A stretch of DNA of 35,074 nucleotides from Patescibacteria group bacterium UBA661. GTDB taxonomy: Bacteria; Patescibacteriota; Minisyncoccia; Phycocordibacterales; UBA918. The stretch spans positions 1 through 35,074 of the forward strand of contig DBNX01000027.1 of assembly GCA_002299465.1 (NCBI GenBank). Direction: 5' to 3'. A program made the position numbers and the translations under genes. Within the stretch, counting starts at the first letter, position 1. Each line of letters begins with the position of its first letter. Below the pieces are notes generated by a model, which was not told the origin of the DNA, made no database searches, and saw only the letters and a list, made by a program, of their open reading frames with translations. Of this stretch, positions 1 to 7,616 are shown piece after piece.

Positions 1-23
1 GCTAAGCTAGTCTAGAGCCTAAA

Positions 24-749
24 TCAATACTGAATATCTTCGCTAAGCTGGTTACCAAATGCCAAGTAGGTTTGCCATTTGGCGTATAGCTCTCTGGTAG
101 CTACGACATCAGTGGCATTATAGCGAGCGATCTCGAGGGTCTTACCCGCACGGTACAAGGTGGTTACTTTATCGCCAGAAATTTCACCTTTGGGACTCGG
201 GATTCCGTAAGCCCGACAAAATAAGTGCAAGCTTGGTCGCCGTGACATCGCTCCGTAAAAAGTTAGCTCATCTTGTAAATCAATGTGCCGGCAGGTTTTT
301 TGCTGGTGCGGATAGCGTCCTTCGAGGAGGTTTACGGTCGGACGCAAATTGTGGACAACACTCCGGTGGTATAAAAAAGGCGCGTCAAATGACCGCCCGT
401 TAAAAGTCACAAAAGTGTTATAAGAAATTGCCCCCGCCCAAAAATCCTGAAGCAGCCCCTCCTCACTCCGCGGTTTGTAAACCCACGGGCCTTCTTCTGT
501 ATCTTTTCCGTCACCAACATAATAAACGACCCCGCGAGTGCGTTCTAAGTCGTAAAGACCAAGAGCAACAATCTCACCTGTAAGCGGAGAAAAACCGAGC
601 CCCGACTGCACATCACGAGTCATTGTTTCTTTTTCTTCCGCGTTACGAGCGGTTCGTTCCACCCACCTGAGTAATGTCTCTTGCGTAAATTCATCGAGTT
701 CAGACCAGATTGCACCTACCGTTTCAATGTCAAAGATGAGTGTTGACAT
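24..749 (-). CDS. Predicted 3'-5' exonuclease, RNase H-like fold (DEDDy type)
   Basis: A 241-aa protein resembling the PolB-like predicted 3'-5' exonuclease family. Seen: FDIET at residues 6-10 supplies the first Asp and Glu of the DEDD site, FNGRSFDAPFL near residue 117 supplies the second Asp, and YNATD near residue 209 fits the Y-x3-D form of motif III. These residues normally bind two metal ions that cleave nucleotides from a DNA 3' end. No helicase or polymerase domain is attached, so this is a stand-alone nuclease, probably for repair or nucleic-acid trimming in the cytoplasm. Its start lies 9 nt after the stop of the YHYH gene upstream on the same strand, so the two are probably cotranscribed. 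Fold and active site are well supported; the exact substrate is unknown. Confidence 0.8.
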   Translation of the reverse strand: MSTLIFDIETVGAIWSELDEFTQETLLRWVERTARNAEEKETMTRDVQSGLGFSPLTGEIVALGLYDLERTRGVVYYVGDGKDTEEGPWVYKPRSEEGLLQDFWAGAISYNTFVTFNGRSFDAPFLYHRSVVHNLRPTVNLLEGRYPHQQKTCRHIDLQDELTFYGAMSRRPSLHLFCRAYGIPSPKGEISGDKVTTLYRAGKTLEIARYNATDVVATRELYAKWQTYLAFGNQLSEDIQY

Positions 750-758
750 AATTCTCTG

Positions 759-1550
759 CTACAGCGTAATCGGAGTACCAGCGAAACAACCTAATAAATA
801 CGCCCTGTCTGCAGTTAGATGATAACGATATTGACCATCCACCACTACCCCACCACAAGCATCTAAAACCAATCTGTCTGTCCTACCATAAATAGGAAAT
901 CCGTCGAGCGCGTAGCCCAGATGAGTATCTTCACCAAAAATCCTGTACATACTCACCTCATTATTCCGAAGCAAAGAACCGTCGTGCGCCACTCCGACTA
1001 CATCACTACTTAAGCACTTTGGTCGGGCTGACGGTAGTGACTGTATCGGTAACTGCAAGATTGTAGTCCGCTCCGAGTTTGGTGTTACCGTCTCGGCTGT
1101 TGCCAAATCCGTACTTGGTTGCTGACGGTATAAAATACGTGCTCCTTCGACCACCTCAAAATTTAATCCTGACGACTGCCAAAAACCCGTGTGTGTTTTA
1201 TAATCAGCACAAAGTAATTCACCACGCTCACCCTCTTCGGCTAAATCTTTGACTGTCTCCGCCCCCGCCACCTCTGGCTCAGCTTCCACCACTTCCGGCT
1301 CAGGCCTAGTTGCTCGGTAAACAGCTAATTTTTCACGCAACACCCGCAGTCGCTCCGCCCGGTCTGGCAGTGTCGTGGCGGTACTGGTGGCCATAAATAT
1401 TTGCTCGTCAGTATTCTCAGTGTCAATCGCCATTAAAACCGCGGCTTGATTATTGGCGACACTTTCCGTTACTGCTGTATAAACAATAGCCACAATAAGC
1501 CCACCCACCAGCAATAAATACAAGAGCCAATTACGAGTTGTTAGTACCAT
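759..1550 (-). CDS. YHYH-domain protein, membrane anchored
   Basis: A 263-aa protein with an N-terminal membrane segment (residues 8-27) and no cleavage site that I can see, so it is probably anchored facing outward. The C-terminal half matches the YHYH family: LGYALDGFPIYGR near residue 212 is the family's core, and YRYHLT near residue 242 corresponds to the name-giving motif. A Cys pair (near residues 114 and 178) and others at 232 and 255 could form disulfides, which fits the DsbA-like gene nearby. A Glu/Ala-rich stretch (residues 80-110) looks like a spacer. The family's biochemical role is not established. The start is supported by an extended -10 box just upstream. It is probably cotranscribed with the exonuclease gene downstream. 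Confidence 0.7.
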   Translation of the reverse strand: MVLTTRNWLLYLLLVGGLIVAIVYTAVTESVANNQAAVLMAIDTENTDEQIFMATSTATTLPDRAERLRVLREKLAVYRATRPEPEVVEAEPEVAGAETVKDLAEEGERGELLCADYKTHTGFWQSSGLNFEVVEGARILYRQQPSTDLATAETVTPNSERTTILQLPIQSLPSARPKCLSSDVVGVAHDGSLLRNNEVSMYRIFGEDTHLGYALDGFPIYGRTDRLVLDACGGVVVDGQYRYHLTADRAYLLGCFAGTPITL

Positions 1551-1557
1551 ATTGGAT

Positions 1558-1566
1558 ATGATAGCA
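1558..1566 (-). promoter_or_regulatory. Extended -10 promoter of the YHYH gene (leaderless)
   Basis: On the minus strand TGC-TATCAT ends 7 nt before the ATG at 1550. No convincing -35 box is seen. With a start point about 7 nt downstream of the -10, the mRNA would begin at or next to the ATG. Confidence 0.5.
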
Positions 1567-1599
1567 GAAATAATTGTTTTTTAACGCGTCGACTGTCGA

Positions 1600-2889
1600 C
1601 TATTTAACCTTAATCTCTACCATCTGCTCCACTCGCCTGATGTCAGCCAACAGCTTTGACCGATCAGCATTACGCAAAAACAAAACAAACACCGCCCGCC
1701 CGCCATTGCGAGCAAATACCGCTCTCTCGCCAACACTTCTCGCCACTTCAATTTTGTAAAACGACTTGAGTTGTTCTAGCTTTTTGATTCCTTTCATTTC
1801 TAAAATCTTTCCCTCCTTAGTAGCAAACCACTTCATAGCACAGGCGTAACCGTTACACTTCCGTGAAATAACAGTTTTTTCTGGTATTCTAATCAAAATA
1901 TCATTAAGCGCATGATCAATACCGCAAGTAAGCTTATGTAAGACGTGTCGAAATCCACCCATCCGAGCGGCGACTTCAATCACCTTCCACTCGTCATCAA
2001 TCTTCATTAGCTCAGTGTGCGTGGTAGTACTACGCAGACCAAGAGCATGCACAGCCTTCTCCACCACCGCCTCCGCTTTCACAATAGTTGCCCGCTTAAG
2101 ATTGGTTGGAGTCATCTGCAAATAACCAAAAAAATCGTCGTGTCCAATTTTTTTTCCAGTCACTACTTTAACAAGCGGTAAATGCTCAACCTTGCCACGT
2201 GCACTCACATAGGAGTCCACCGAATACATTTCGCCGTCCATAAACTCCTCAGCAATCATTCTCGGCTCTTCCATGCGGTTATCTTTCTCATAAGCTCGTC
2301 GCAACTTCAGTGTCATCTGCCGTAATAATTTCTCTAAATCCTCCTCGTGGTAACAAACCGTAACAAAAAGGCTTGCTGACAAATTAGTCGGTTTAATCAT
2401 CATCGGGAAACCAATTTTTTCAATAATTCGCTTTCGTTCTTTCCGAGAATTATCTCTAACTAAAGTAAACTTTGGTGTAATCGTTGCGTCGTAAAGCTTC
2501 ATTCGTCGCCGCATCTCGTATTTATCAGCCGCCCAGCGCAGAGATTCGGTGGTGGGCGTACGCAGGTAAGGCACGTGCGGGATGACTTCGGCGAATCTCG
2601 CCAAACTTTGTTCAGACCGACAAGTAATCGCTAACATCTGCTCTTGATACGGTAAGAGTGCTTCGGCGATTTTTCTAGGATTCGAAAAATCTACACTCAG
2701 GACAATGTCAATTTGTGGGTTAAGACATTTTTCATTAACATCTTTAACTTTCAAGTCCCACAACAACATAATCCGAAATTTACGACCGGTCATTTTTTCG
2801 TACTCCCGTATCGATACAAAAGTATCTTCGGGAATGTTCATAACGTAAACAAGGATGTTTGCGTCAGTTGATTTTGTTTTTTGTGACAT
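1600..2889 (-). CDS. ATP-grasp domain protein (carboxylate-amine ligase-like)
   Basis: A 429-aa protein with an ATP-grasp fold. Seen: a Rossmann-like N-terminal region (about 1-125), an ATP-grasp subdomain with MMIKPTNLSAS near residue 160 (the Lys that contacts ATP phosphates), EEFMDGEMYSVDSY near 215 (the adenine-contacting strand), and HTELMKIDDEWKVIEVAARMGG near 292-313, which supplies the metal-binding Glu residues. This layout is shared by D-Ala-D-Ala ligase-like and BL00235/ATPgrasp_4 enzymes, which join a carboxylate to an amine via an acyl-phosphate. The C-terminal 90 residues look like the extra domain of the ATPgrasp_4 group. Substrate cannot be told; no biosynthetic partner is adjacent. 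The gene begins at ATG 2889 without a clear Shine-Dalgarno sequence. Confidence 0.75.
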   Translation of the reverse strand: MSQKTKSTDANILVYVMNIPEDTFVSIREYEKMTGRKFRIMLLWDLKVKDVNEKCLNPQIDIVLSVDFSNPRKIAEALLPYQEQMLAITCRSEQSLARFAEVIPHVPYLRTPTTESLRWAADKYEMRRRMKLYDATITPKFTLVRDNSRKERKRIIEKIGFPMMIKPTNLSASLFVTVCYHEEDLEKLLRQMTLKLRRAYEKDNRMEEPRMIAEEFMDGEMYSVDSYVSARGKVEHLPLVKVVTGKKIGHDDFFGYLQMTPTNLKRATIVKAEAVVEKAVHALGLRSTTTHTELMKIDDEWKVIEVAARMGGFRHVLHKLTCGIDHALNDILIRIPEKTVISRKCNGYACAMKWFATKEGKILEMKGIKKLEQLKSFYKIEVARSVGERAVFARNGGRAVFVLFLRNADRSKLLADIRRVEQMVEIKVK

Positions 2890-2960
2890 AGTTAACGACG
2901 GTCACTCGCGAGTTTAACAGCTTTTGCTAGAAAACTTAGAGACCAGACATTAAACTACAA

Positions 2961-2987
2961 AATTTTAGTTAGGTCAATACTAAAATT
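2961..2987. terminator. Weak hairpin between dsbA-like and ATP-grasp genes
   Basis: Nine-bp arms AATTTTAGT and ACTAAAATT with a 9-nt loop lie 24 nt beyond the stop of the DsbA-like gene. AT-rich and without a good U tract; a weak terminator at best. Confidence 0.3.
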
Positions 2988-3010
2988 AAGATCTTCCTAG
3001 TAATCGTTAG

Positions 3011-3655
3011 TTAATTAGTGGGCTGAATATTAAACTCAACTTCTGGATTTATCAGGTTTTCAATCTGCAAACGAAACTCTTCAAAACTCGTGTACTGCAT
3101 TCGCTCGCCATTAAGAAAGAAAGTTGGTGTACCAGTAACACCCTTATCCCTTCCGGCTTGTGCATCCGCCCTGATTTTATCGCGTAACAGCGAGGCATTC
3201 ATATGTCTCTCAAAAAGCTCGATGTCTAAGCCAATCTCTTCAGCGTAGGAGACGAACAGACCCGATGGATTGGGGCTTCTTGACCACGTTGCTTGGTTTG
3301 CAAACAATCTGTCTGCATACTCAAAGAATTTTCCTTGTTGCCCAGCCGCTTCCGCCGCCCGAGCCGCTGGTTCGGCTAAAGCATGAAATGGTAATGGAAA
3401 ATGTCTGTACTCGAAATTTATGTATTGACCATAAGATTCCAAAACTGAGTCAACGTGCGGTTGGAAAGCGGCACAAGCCGGGCACTGAAAGTCGCTGTAT
3501 TCAACAAGACTAATCACACCCTCCGGATTACCTTTAGTCTGAGCCACTACCGTAACCCCCTCATTATTTCTCTCGCTCACAGTGTTGGCGTACCAAACTG
3601 AAGCTCCGATTAAAATCACCATTACTCCCGCTACAATTACCCAAGGATTTTTCAT
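3011..3655 (-). CDS. DsbA-family thioredoxin-fold oxidoreductase, membrane anchored
   Basis: A 214-aa protein from ATG 3655. An upstream in-frame start at 3691 would run through the promoter and is less likely. Seen: a signal anchor (residues 5-22), then YSDFQCPACAAFQPH with the CPAC active site near residue 60, a helical insert, and GVTGTPTFFLNG near residue 174 with the cis-Pro loop typical of DsbA/DsbG/BdbD thioredoxins. Such proteins oxidise or shuffle cysteine pairs outside the membrane. No DsbB or VKOR partner is in the window. Likely clients nearby are the Cys-bearing YHYH protein and the Cys-rich C terminus of the 4580-5299 protein. It is transcribed divergently from the methyltransferase gene. 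Confidence 0.88.
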   Translation of the reverse strand: MKNPWVIVAGVMVILIGASVWYANTVSERNNEGVTVVAQTKGNPEGVISLVEYSDFQCPACAAFQPHVDSVLESYGQYINFEYRHFPLPFHALAEPAARAAEAAGQQGKFFEYADRLFANQATWSRSPNPSGLFVSYAEEIGLDIELFERHMNASLLRDKIRADAQAGRDKGVTGTPTFFLNGERMQYTSFEEFRLQIENLINPEVEFNIQPTN

Positions 3656-3663
3656 ACCGAAAT

Positions 3664-3691
3664 AGTTTAACACAAAAAACCACCAAACCAA
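3664..3691 (-). promoter_or_regulatory. Promoter of dsbA-like gene (leaderless)
   Basis: TTGGTT (3686-3691), 16-nt spacer, TAAACT (3664-3669) preceded by TGT as an extended -10. The -10 ends 8 nt before ATG 3655, so the transcript should start at the start codon. Confidence 0.5.
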
Positions 3692-3716
3692 CCACTTTTA
3701 CAGCCCGTTTCTAGCA

Positions 3717-3745
3717 TTGCAAAAATAACTGTTTTGTGGTATAAT
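3717..3745 (+). promoter_or_regulatory. Promoter of the methyltransferase gene
   Basis: TTGCAA (3717-3722), 17-nt spacer and TATAAT (3740-3745) with a TGG extended -10. This is close to the sigma-70 consensus. The leader would be about 16 nt and has no Shine-Dalgarno sequence. It is divergent to the dsbA-like promoter. Confidence 0.7.
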
Positions 3746-3767
3746 AAAAAGATAATCTCACTGTTTT

Positions 3768-4505
3768 ATGCCGTTTAAGCCTAATTTTACTCATAAAAAA
3801 AAGCGTAAGCAACACGGTGCTACATTTTGGGATGCTGAGTATAAAAATCCCAGCCACCTTAAGCTATCCACCAACCCCAGCGCTGATCTAGAAAAATTTA
3901 CCCGTTGGCTAATTCGTGAAAAACACACCGACTGTCTCTCCCCCTCGGCCAGCGTTCTTGATGTGGGGTGCGGTAACGGTCGCAATCTCATCTACCTCAG
4001 CCGGACTTTTGGCACACCCGGCGTCGGTTATGATATTTCCCGCTCCGCCATTGCAGAGGCAAACCTTGCTTCGCAAGGTTTGCCTCTGCAATATACCGCC
4101 CGCAGTATCGCGGGACCACTTAAACTACCCGACACTTCGCAAGACTTAGTGTTGGATATGATGACCTCACACTTCCTTACCAGTGCTGAACGCGAGCAAT
4201 TACGTGACGAGATATTTCGTGTTCTCAAACCAGGCGGTTTTCTGTTTATGAAAACTTTTCTCAAAGATGCCGATTTACACAGTAAAAGATTACTGGAAGA
4301 ACACCCCGGACAAGAACTCGGCACCTACATTCATCCCATTATGGGAGTGCCTGAATATGTTTATGACGAAGCCGGTTTGGTTGATTTTTTACGAGAACAA
4401 TTCACCATTCATAAAATCTATCGTTCTCACAAACACGCTTTCCGCGGACAAGCGCGCAAACGGCGTACGATCACTATTTACGCCGAAAAAAGTCCTTATC
4501 AATAA
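3768..4505 (+). CDS. Class I SAM-dependent methyltransferase
   Basis: A 245-aa protein. Seen: motif I VLDVGCGNGRNL near residues 64-75 (SAM-binding Gly loop), the acidic residue after strand 2 in GYDIS near 90, DLVLDMMTSHFL near 128 (motif IV region), and RVLKPGGFLFMKTF near 152 (post-motif with LKPGG). These define a Methyltransf_11/25-type fold. The first 30 residues are basic (HKKKRKQHG), and the family commonly methylates small molecules; the substrate here is unknown. The gene stands alone between a divergent dsbA-like gene and a convergent unknown gene. A perfect 20-bp inverted repeat lies inside the coding sequence at codons 95-109, without adding obvious extra residues compared with the usual spacing of the fold. 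Confidence 0.85.
   Translation: MPFKPNFTHKKKRKQHGATFWDAEYKNPSHLKLSTNPSADLEKFTRWLIREKHTDCLSPSASVLDVGCGNGRNLIYLSRTFGTPGVGYDISRSAIAEANLASQGLPLQYTARSIAGPLKLPDTSQDLVLDMMTSHFLTSAEREQLRDEIFRVLKPGGFLFMKTFLKDADLHSKRLLEEHPGQELGTYIHPIMGVPEYVYDEAGLVDFLREQFTIHKIYRSHKHAFRGQARKRRTITIYAEKSPYQ
4050..4092. repeat. Perfect 20-bp inverted repeat inside the methyltransferase gene
   Basis: Arm 4050-4069 is the exact reverse complement of arm 4073-4092, with a TTC loop. It encodes residues AIAEANLASQGLPLQ, in frame. No direct target duplication is visible at its edges. Confidence 0.9.
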
Positions 4506-4579
4506 TTAATCCCGACCACCGCCAACAAACTTCTGACCGCCTCCACTCTAAAAGTAAACACTACATCAATCCCCCTAGG

Positions 4580-5299
4580 CTAACACTGAAAATTTCTTTT
4601 ACACTCATCTTGCCCTGGTCCAGGAGCGATTTGCTGGCAAAGATCACAAGGTGACTTACCTTCAATGGAAAAGCCTGCCGGCGGTTCATACACTGTGCCA
4701 TACTCCATCCCGGCTTCACTTAGGGTTTCGTGTGGTTGAAACAAAACATCAGCCGGTGGTTCAAAGACACTATTATCAACTGTTAACCAGTGCTGACAGC
4801 TAAAGTCGAGTGGTTCATCAAGCGGAACTGGGGTGCGTAGATTTTCTGCAACGCCCGTTTCATTAATTTCACCACCTGTCGCCAAAGACCTCTTCACTCC
4901 GTATCCTTTACCCGCAGTGGTAACCCAGGTGTACAAAAAACCGTCCCTTAGAATAATAGAAGAAACTGCATCCGGTGCTAAATCTGGCACAAGAAAATCC
5001 CCTCGAAGCATACCATTGGCGGTAAAATAAGAGCCTTCAATCTTACCAGCTACACCCGGACCTTCATAGCTAACCGTGCATTCATAAACAACTCCGCGGT
5101 CTATCATAGCCAACAAACTACCCTTTCCAGTCATAATCTGACCCTCATAAGCACCGTGATCATGTTCTTCTACGCTTTCGTACTTTTTTTCCGCTTCAGT
5201 TAAATGGCTGTTAGAAAATAAATTATTATTAGAAACTATCCACGCCAAAGCGACAGAAGCAATGAACAAGATGATGCTTGGTATTAAATATTTGTTCAT
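4580..5299 (-). CDS. Unrecognised exported/membrane-anchored protein
   Basis: A 239-aa protein that I do not recognise. Residues 5-24 form one hydrophobic segment after a single Lys, so it is a signal peptide or anchor. The rest is hydrophilic, with a beta-rich middle (GSLLAMIDRGVVYECTVSYEGP, then MLRGDFLVPD) that recalls small extracytoplasmic beta proteins. The C terminus holds four cysteines (CDLCQQ, DECKRN, QC), with two more Cys in the body, suggesting disulfides formed outside the cell, possibly by the DsbA-like protein encoded nearby. It runs opposite to the methyltransferase, tail to tail. A TATAAT box (5327-5332, minus strand) lies 27 nt before the ATG. Confidence 0.6.
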   Translation of the reverse strand: MNKYLIPSIILFIASVALAWIVSNNNLFSNSHLTEAEKKYESVEEHDHGAYEGQIMTGKGSLLAMIDRGVVYECTVSYEGPGVAGKIEGSYFTANGMLRGDFLVPDLAPDAVSSIILRDGFLYTWVTTAGKGYGVKRSLATGGEINETGVAENLRTPVPLDEPLDFSCQHWLTVDNSVFEPPADVLFQPHETLSEAGMEYGTVYEPPAGFSIEGKSPCDLCQQIAPGPGQDECKRNFQC

Positions 5300-5374
5300 A
5301 GCTCAAATAATTTAAATTATTTTCTCATTATACAGTGCCAAACTCAATACTCAGCTGTTACCAACAAAAGCTCC

Positions 5375-5872
5375 TTAGAGACAAGTCCGTGCTTGCCAGA
5401 GCTCTAAAGCACTCGGTACGGCACCGCCTTTTATCTCCTCCACCCGAGCCACCCCAAACAGATTATTAAAGCACTCTAACTGAGCAGCTGTTAGATTCAA
5501 TAAGGAATTGGGGTCTATGCCAACACTAGACAACATACTGGCTTGCTCGGGAGTGATTGGCAATACGGTTTGTTCACTTTCTGTTTCTGGTGTGGTAGTG
5601 GGTACAGTGGTTAGCGTTTCGGTAGCTGTGGCAGGGGTTGTAGTCGATGTCGTGGCTGGTGTAGTGGTGGGCAGCAGAGCGGTGGCGACCATGGGTATAA
5701 CCTCTTCCACGCTAGCCGGTATTTCCGACAAGACGCCTTCACTCTGATTTAAGAGCGCCCTGATATTAAACGGATCGGCTGTCCACAAATACACCACCAA
5801 CATTACCACTAAAGTCACAACAATCACCAACAACACCACGGAACCAATTAATACTTTTTTCCAAGTTTTCAT
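5375..5872 (-). CDS. Unrecognised membrane-anchored protein with Thr/Pro-rich linker
   Basis: A 165-aa protein of unknown function. One transmembrane segment (residues 8-30) follows a short basic N terminus. Residues about 65-100 are a low-complexity Thr/Ala/Pro/Glu linker made of TTTPAT-like units, typical of surface-exposed spacers. The last 60 residues form a compact Cys-containing domain (from PITPEQASMLSSVGID to the final RTCL) whose helix-turn-helix spacing (EQASMLSSVGID, AAQLECFNNLFG) suggests a small helical fold; I cannot name it. The reverse strand also has a Val-rich open frame here, which is a by-product of the Thr repeats. It is probably tethered on the outer face of the membrane. 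Confidence 0.6.
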   Translation of the reverse strand: MKTWKKVLIGSVVLLVIVVTLVVMLVVYLWTADPFNIRALLNQSEGVLSEIPASVEEVIPMVATALLPTTTPATTSTTTPATATETLTTVPTTTPETESEQTVLPITPEQASMLSSVGIDPNSLLNLTAAQLECFNNLFGVARVEEIKGGAVPSALELWQARTCL

Positions 5873-5969
5873 AAATTAAAAATTACAGCCCTAGCAATCA
5901 GTACAGTATACTCAATTCACTCATCGTAACAACTAACCCAATCTCTTTCCTGCTAAAACTTAAAATAGT

Positions 5970-5996
5970 GAACCCCGAATCTATGATTCGGGGTTC
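5970..5996 (-). terminator. 12-bp perfect hairpin, 3-nt loop, after the 6004-6396 gene
   Basis: Arms GAACCCCGAATC and GATTCGGGGTTC with loop TAT start just after the stop of the minus-strand gene at 6004. The U tract is weak (ACTATTTT on the minus strand), but the position fits a terminator. Confidence 0.6.
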
Positions 5997-6003
5997 GGTT
6001 CTG

Positions 6004-6396
6004 TCACTGCTCTTGGGCGACACTATAGCGATAGGGATGCAGAACACCAGAGACTCCCAGCCGTTCAGTTTCAAAATAGAAGTGAATGATGTTAATCGTC
6101 CGACTTCTCCGACTAAGTTTGTACTCAATCTTTAGAAAATTGAACGGACGGCTGGTTATCCGGCGTTGCGGCGGCAAATGCAACCGCAACAACTGGCTAG
6201 TGATGATGGCTTCTTCAATTTCTCCATCAGCTACATCATGATAATGCCTGAGGATGAGACCAAGCAACTTTCTTGACCACAGGCGTTTTATCTCGCCTCG
6301 CCTTGGTCTGCCGGTACGACCGTTGTAACGAACTGATGCCAATTCATCAGTGGTGAACGCAAGACGCAGTCCACCGCTTTTTACCTTTGCAGTCAT
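6004..6396 (-). CDS. Small basic protein of unknown function
   Basis: A 130-aa protein from ATG 6396. That start is chosen because AAGGAG (6403-6408) sits 6 nt upstream and the promoter ends at 6434; an ATG at 6450 lies upstream of the -10 and cannot be used. No family is recognised. It is rich in Arg (RYNGRTGRPRRGEIKRLWSRK near residues 23-43) with a predicted helical centre and a strand-rich tail, which might bind nucleic acid; this is only a guess. The gene has its own complete promoter, Shine-Dalgarno sequence and hairpin terminator, so it is a single-gene unit. It diverges from the PEP-CTERM gene, and both are Shine-Dalgarno-led, unlike the neighbouring core genes. Confidence 0.6.
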   Translation of the reverse strand: MTAKVKSGGLRLAFTTDELASVRYNGRTGRPRRGEIKRLWSRKLLGLILRHYHDVADGEIEEAIITSQLLRLHLPPQRRITSRPFNFLKIEYKLSRRSRTINIIHFYFETERLGVSGVLHPYRYSVAQEQ

Positions 6397-6433
6397 TGCG
6401 TTCTCCTTACGGTTTGTTGAGGACCCAGAATGC

Positions 6434-6461
6434 AGTATAGCCACAATCACAACATAGTCAA
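6434..6461 (-). promoter_or_regulatory. Promoter of the 6004-6396 gene
   Basis: TTGACT (6456-6461), 16-nt spacer, TATACT (6434-6439) on the minus strand, about 38 nt before the start codon, leaving room for a leader with AAGGAG. Confidence 0.7.
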
Positions 6462-6565
6462 TCTAAATCTGTCCCTCAGAAAAATATGGACAAGGGTATG
6501 ATTTTATGTTACGATTCCGACCGGTTAGTACTTTTGCTGACCGTCTTTCAGCCTAGGAGTTCTTG

Positions 6566-7267
6566 ATGAAGAAAAACTTGTTGCGAACCGCGGCTCTCGC
6601 TTTTGCCTTTGGCGTCACGAGCCCCGCGGCTTTCGCCAGCCTCGTCACCTCACCCGTCGGACCCATCGGCCCGACCTTCTGCAACCTGAGGGCAATGTGG
6701 GACAACCCGACCGAGAACGACAGTCTTCCCCAGCTGTTCACCAGAGACCTCTGGTACGGCAGCTCCGCCGCCGCGGACTGCTTTGGTCCTTTGCCAGGTA
6801 GCGACGACGATTTACGTGTCAACGCCATCGGTTGGGGAACTGGTTTCTTGATGGTCGCTCGCGACATCGTCAGAGGATCTGGTGATGATGTGAAAAACAC
6901 CGTCTTTGGTCTCGAATGGGACCTCGACGCCGACCAGGGCAGTTTCGGGGACTGGAATCTTCGCGGGCAGGATCGCAACGGCACCAGCCCGAACAATCTC
7001 GGCGATCGCTTCGATTTCATCGGCGTGATCAGAGCCGGCAACGCTTGGGGGGCTTACTTCTTCCCAGCTCGAGTCTTCAGTGGTGAAGAAGATGGTGAAT
7101 TCACTGTCCGCCTCACCAATCCAAACAATCATGTCCTCAAACTGACCCATCTCTCCTGGTACGCCCGCCCCGCTGTTCCCGAGAACCACATCCCCGAACC
7201 CACCCCCCTCGCCCTCGCCGGCGTCGGCCTGCTGGCACTCGGCCTGACCAGGCGTAAGTGGGATTAA
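6566..7267 (+). CDS. PEP-CTERM sorting-domain exoprotein
   Basis: A 233-aa protein; ATG 6566 is chosen because AGGAG (6555-6559) is 6 nt upstream. Seen: a Sec signal peptide (MKKN, hydrophobic core, likely cut after AAFA near residue 24), a beta-rich mature region with GWGTGFLMVARD near residue 90, and a C-terminal tail IPEP, then a hydrophobic helix, then TRRKWD (residues 209-233). PEP plus helix plus Arg cluster is the PEP-CTERM signal, which exosortase (EpsH family) recognises in diderm bacteria making exopolysaccharide. No exosortase is in the window. The gene is clearly richer in G+C than its neighbours, with C/G in most third positions, suggesting transfer. It has its own terminator. 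Confidence 0.85.
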   Translation: MKKNLLRTAALAFAFGVTSPAAFASLVTSPVGPIGPTFCNLRAMWDNPTENDSLPQLFTRDLWYGSSAAADCFGPLPGSDDDLRVNAIGWGTGFLMVARDIVRGSGDDVKNTVFGLEWDLDADQGSFGDWNLRGQDRNGTSPNNLGDRFDFIGVIRAGNAWGAYFFPARVFSGEEDGEFTVRLTNPNNHVLKLTHLSWYARPAVPENHIPEPTPLALAGVGLLALGLTRRKWD

Positions 7268-7616
7268 AATGTTCTTTCCTGTCTCTGGCGCTTATCTAAG
7301 CCCCTAGGGACAAAACGACCCACCCGCTGGGTCGTTTTTATTTGTCTTGCCAGATTTAGATAAAGGCATTGAAGAAAATTGCCAGACTTCTCTTTGTTTA
7401 AAAGTTTACGTTACAAGAGATTTTGCCGATTATACGGCAAATAGTACGAAAATAATCAACTGTCTATACTGATAAATAGAAAGTGTACGACGGTCTCGTC
7501 TTTGCGGGCTATAAACACCAGGGTGTTATACTTGATGTATTAGAGAAGTTTATTAAACTCTAAGCTAGTCTAAAGTCTTGTAAAATTGAGTGCAGATGTG
7601 CTTGTAAAGATTTTGT
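7268..7616. other. Gene-poor spacer between PEP-CTERM gene and broken ORF
   Basis: About 350 nt without a convincing gene. It holds the PEP-CTERM terminator, a 7-bp hairpin (TTTGCCG/CGGCAAA at 7422-7441), an extended -10 box TGT-TATACT (7524-7532) that could drive the downstream broken ORF and hydrolase, and a 16-nt sequence at 7560-7575 that matches positions 2-17 of the window at 15 of 16 bases. Confidence 0.5.
7312..7338 (+). terminator. Rho-independent terminator of the PEP-CTERM gene
   Basis: Arms AAAACGACCCA and TGGGTCGTTTT with a 5-nt loop, followed by TATTTG. It starts 45 nt after the stop codon. Confidence 0.85.

Noticed and set aside
1590..1599. GTCGAC tandem as a vector or linker scar
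   Set aside because: The hexamer occurs twice near 1590 next to the ATP-grasp stop but no vector sequence surrounds it; most likely natural.
5508..5747. Val/Ser-rich plus-strand open frame
   Set aside because: It is the mirror of the Thr/Pro repeats in the minus-strand protein and has no start signals.
6553..7189. Minus-strand open frames opposite the PEP-CTERM gene
   Set aside because: Long reverse frames arise from the high G+C third positions of the real gene; the plus-strand frame has signal peptide, sorting tail, Shine-Dalgarno and terminator.
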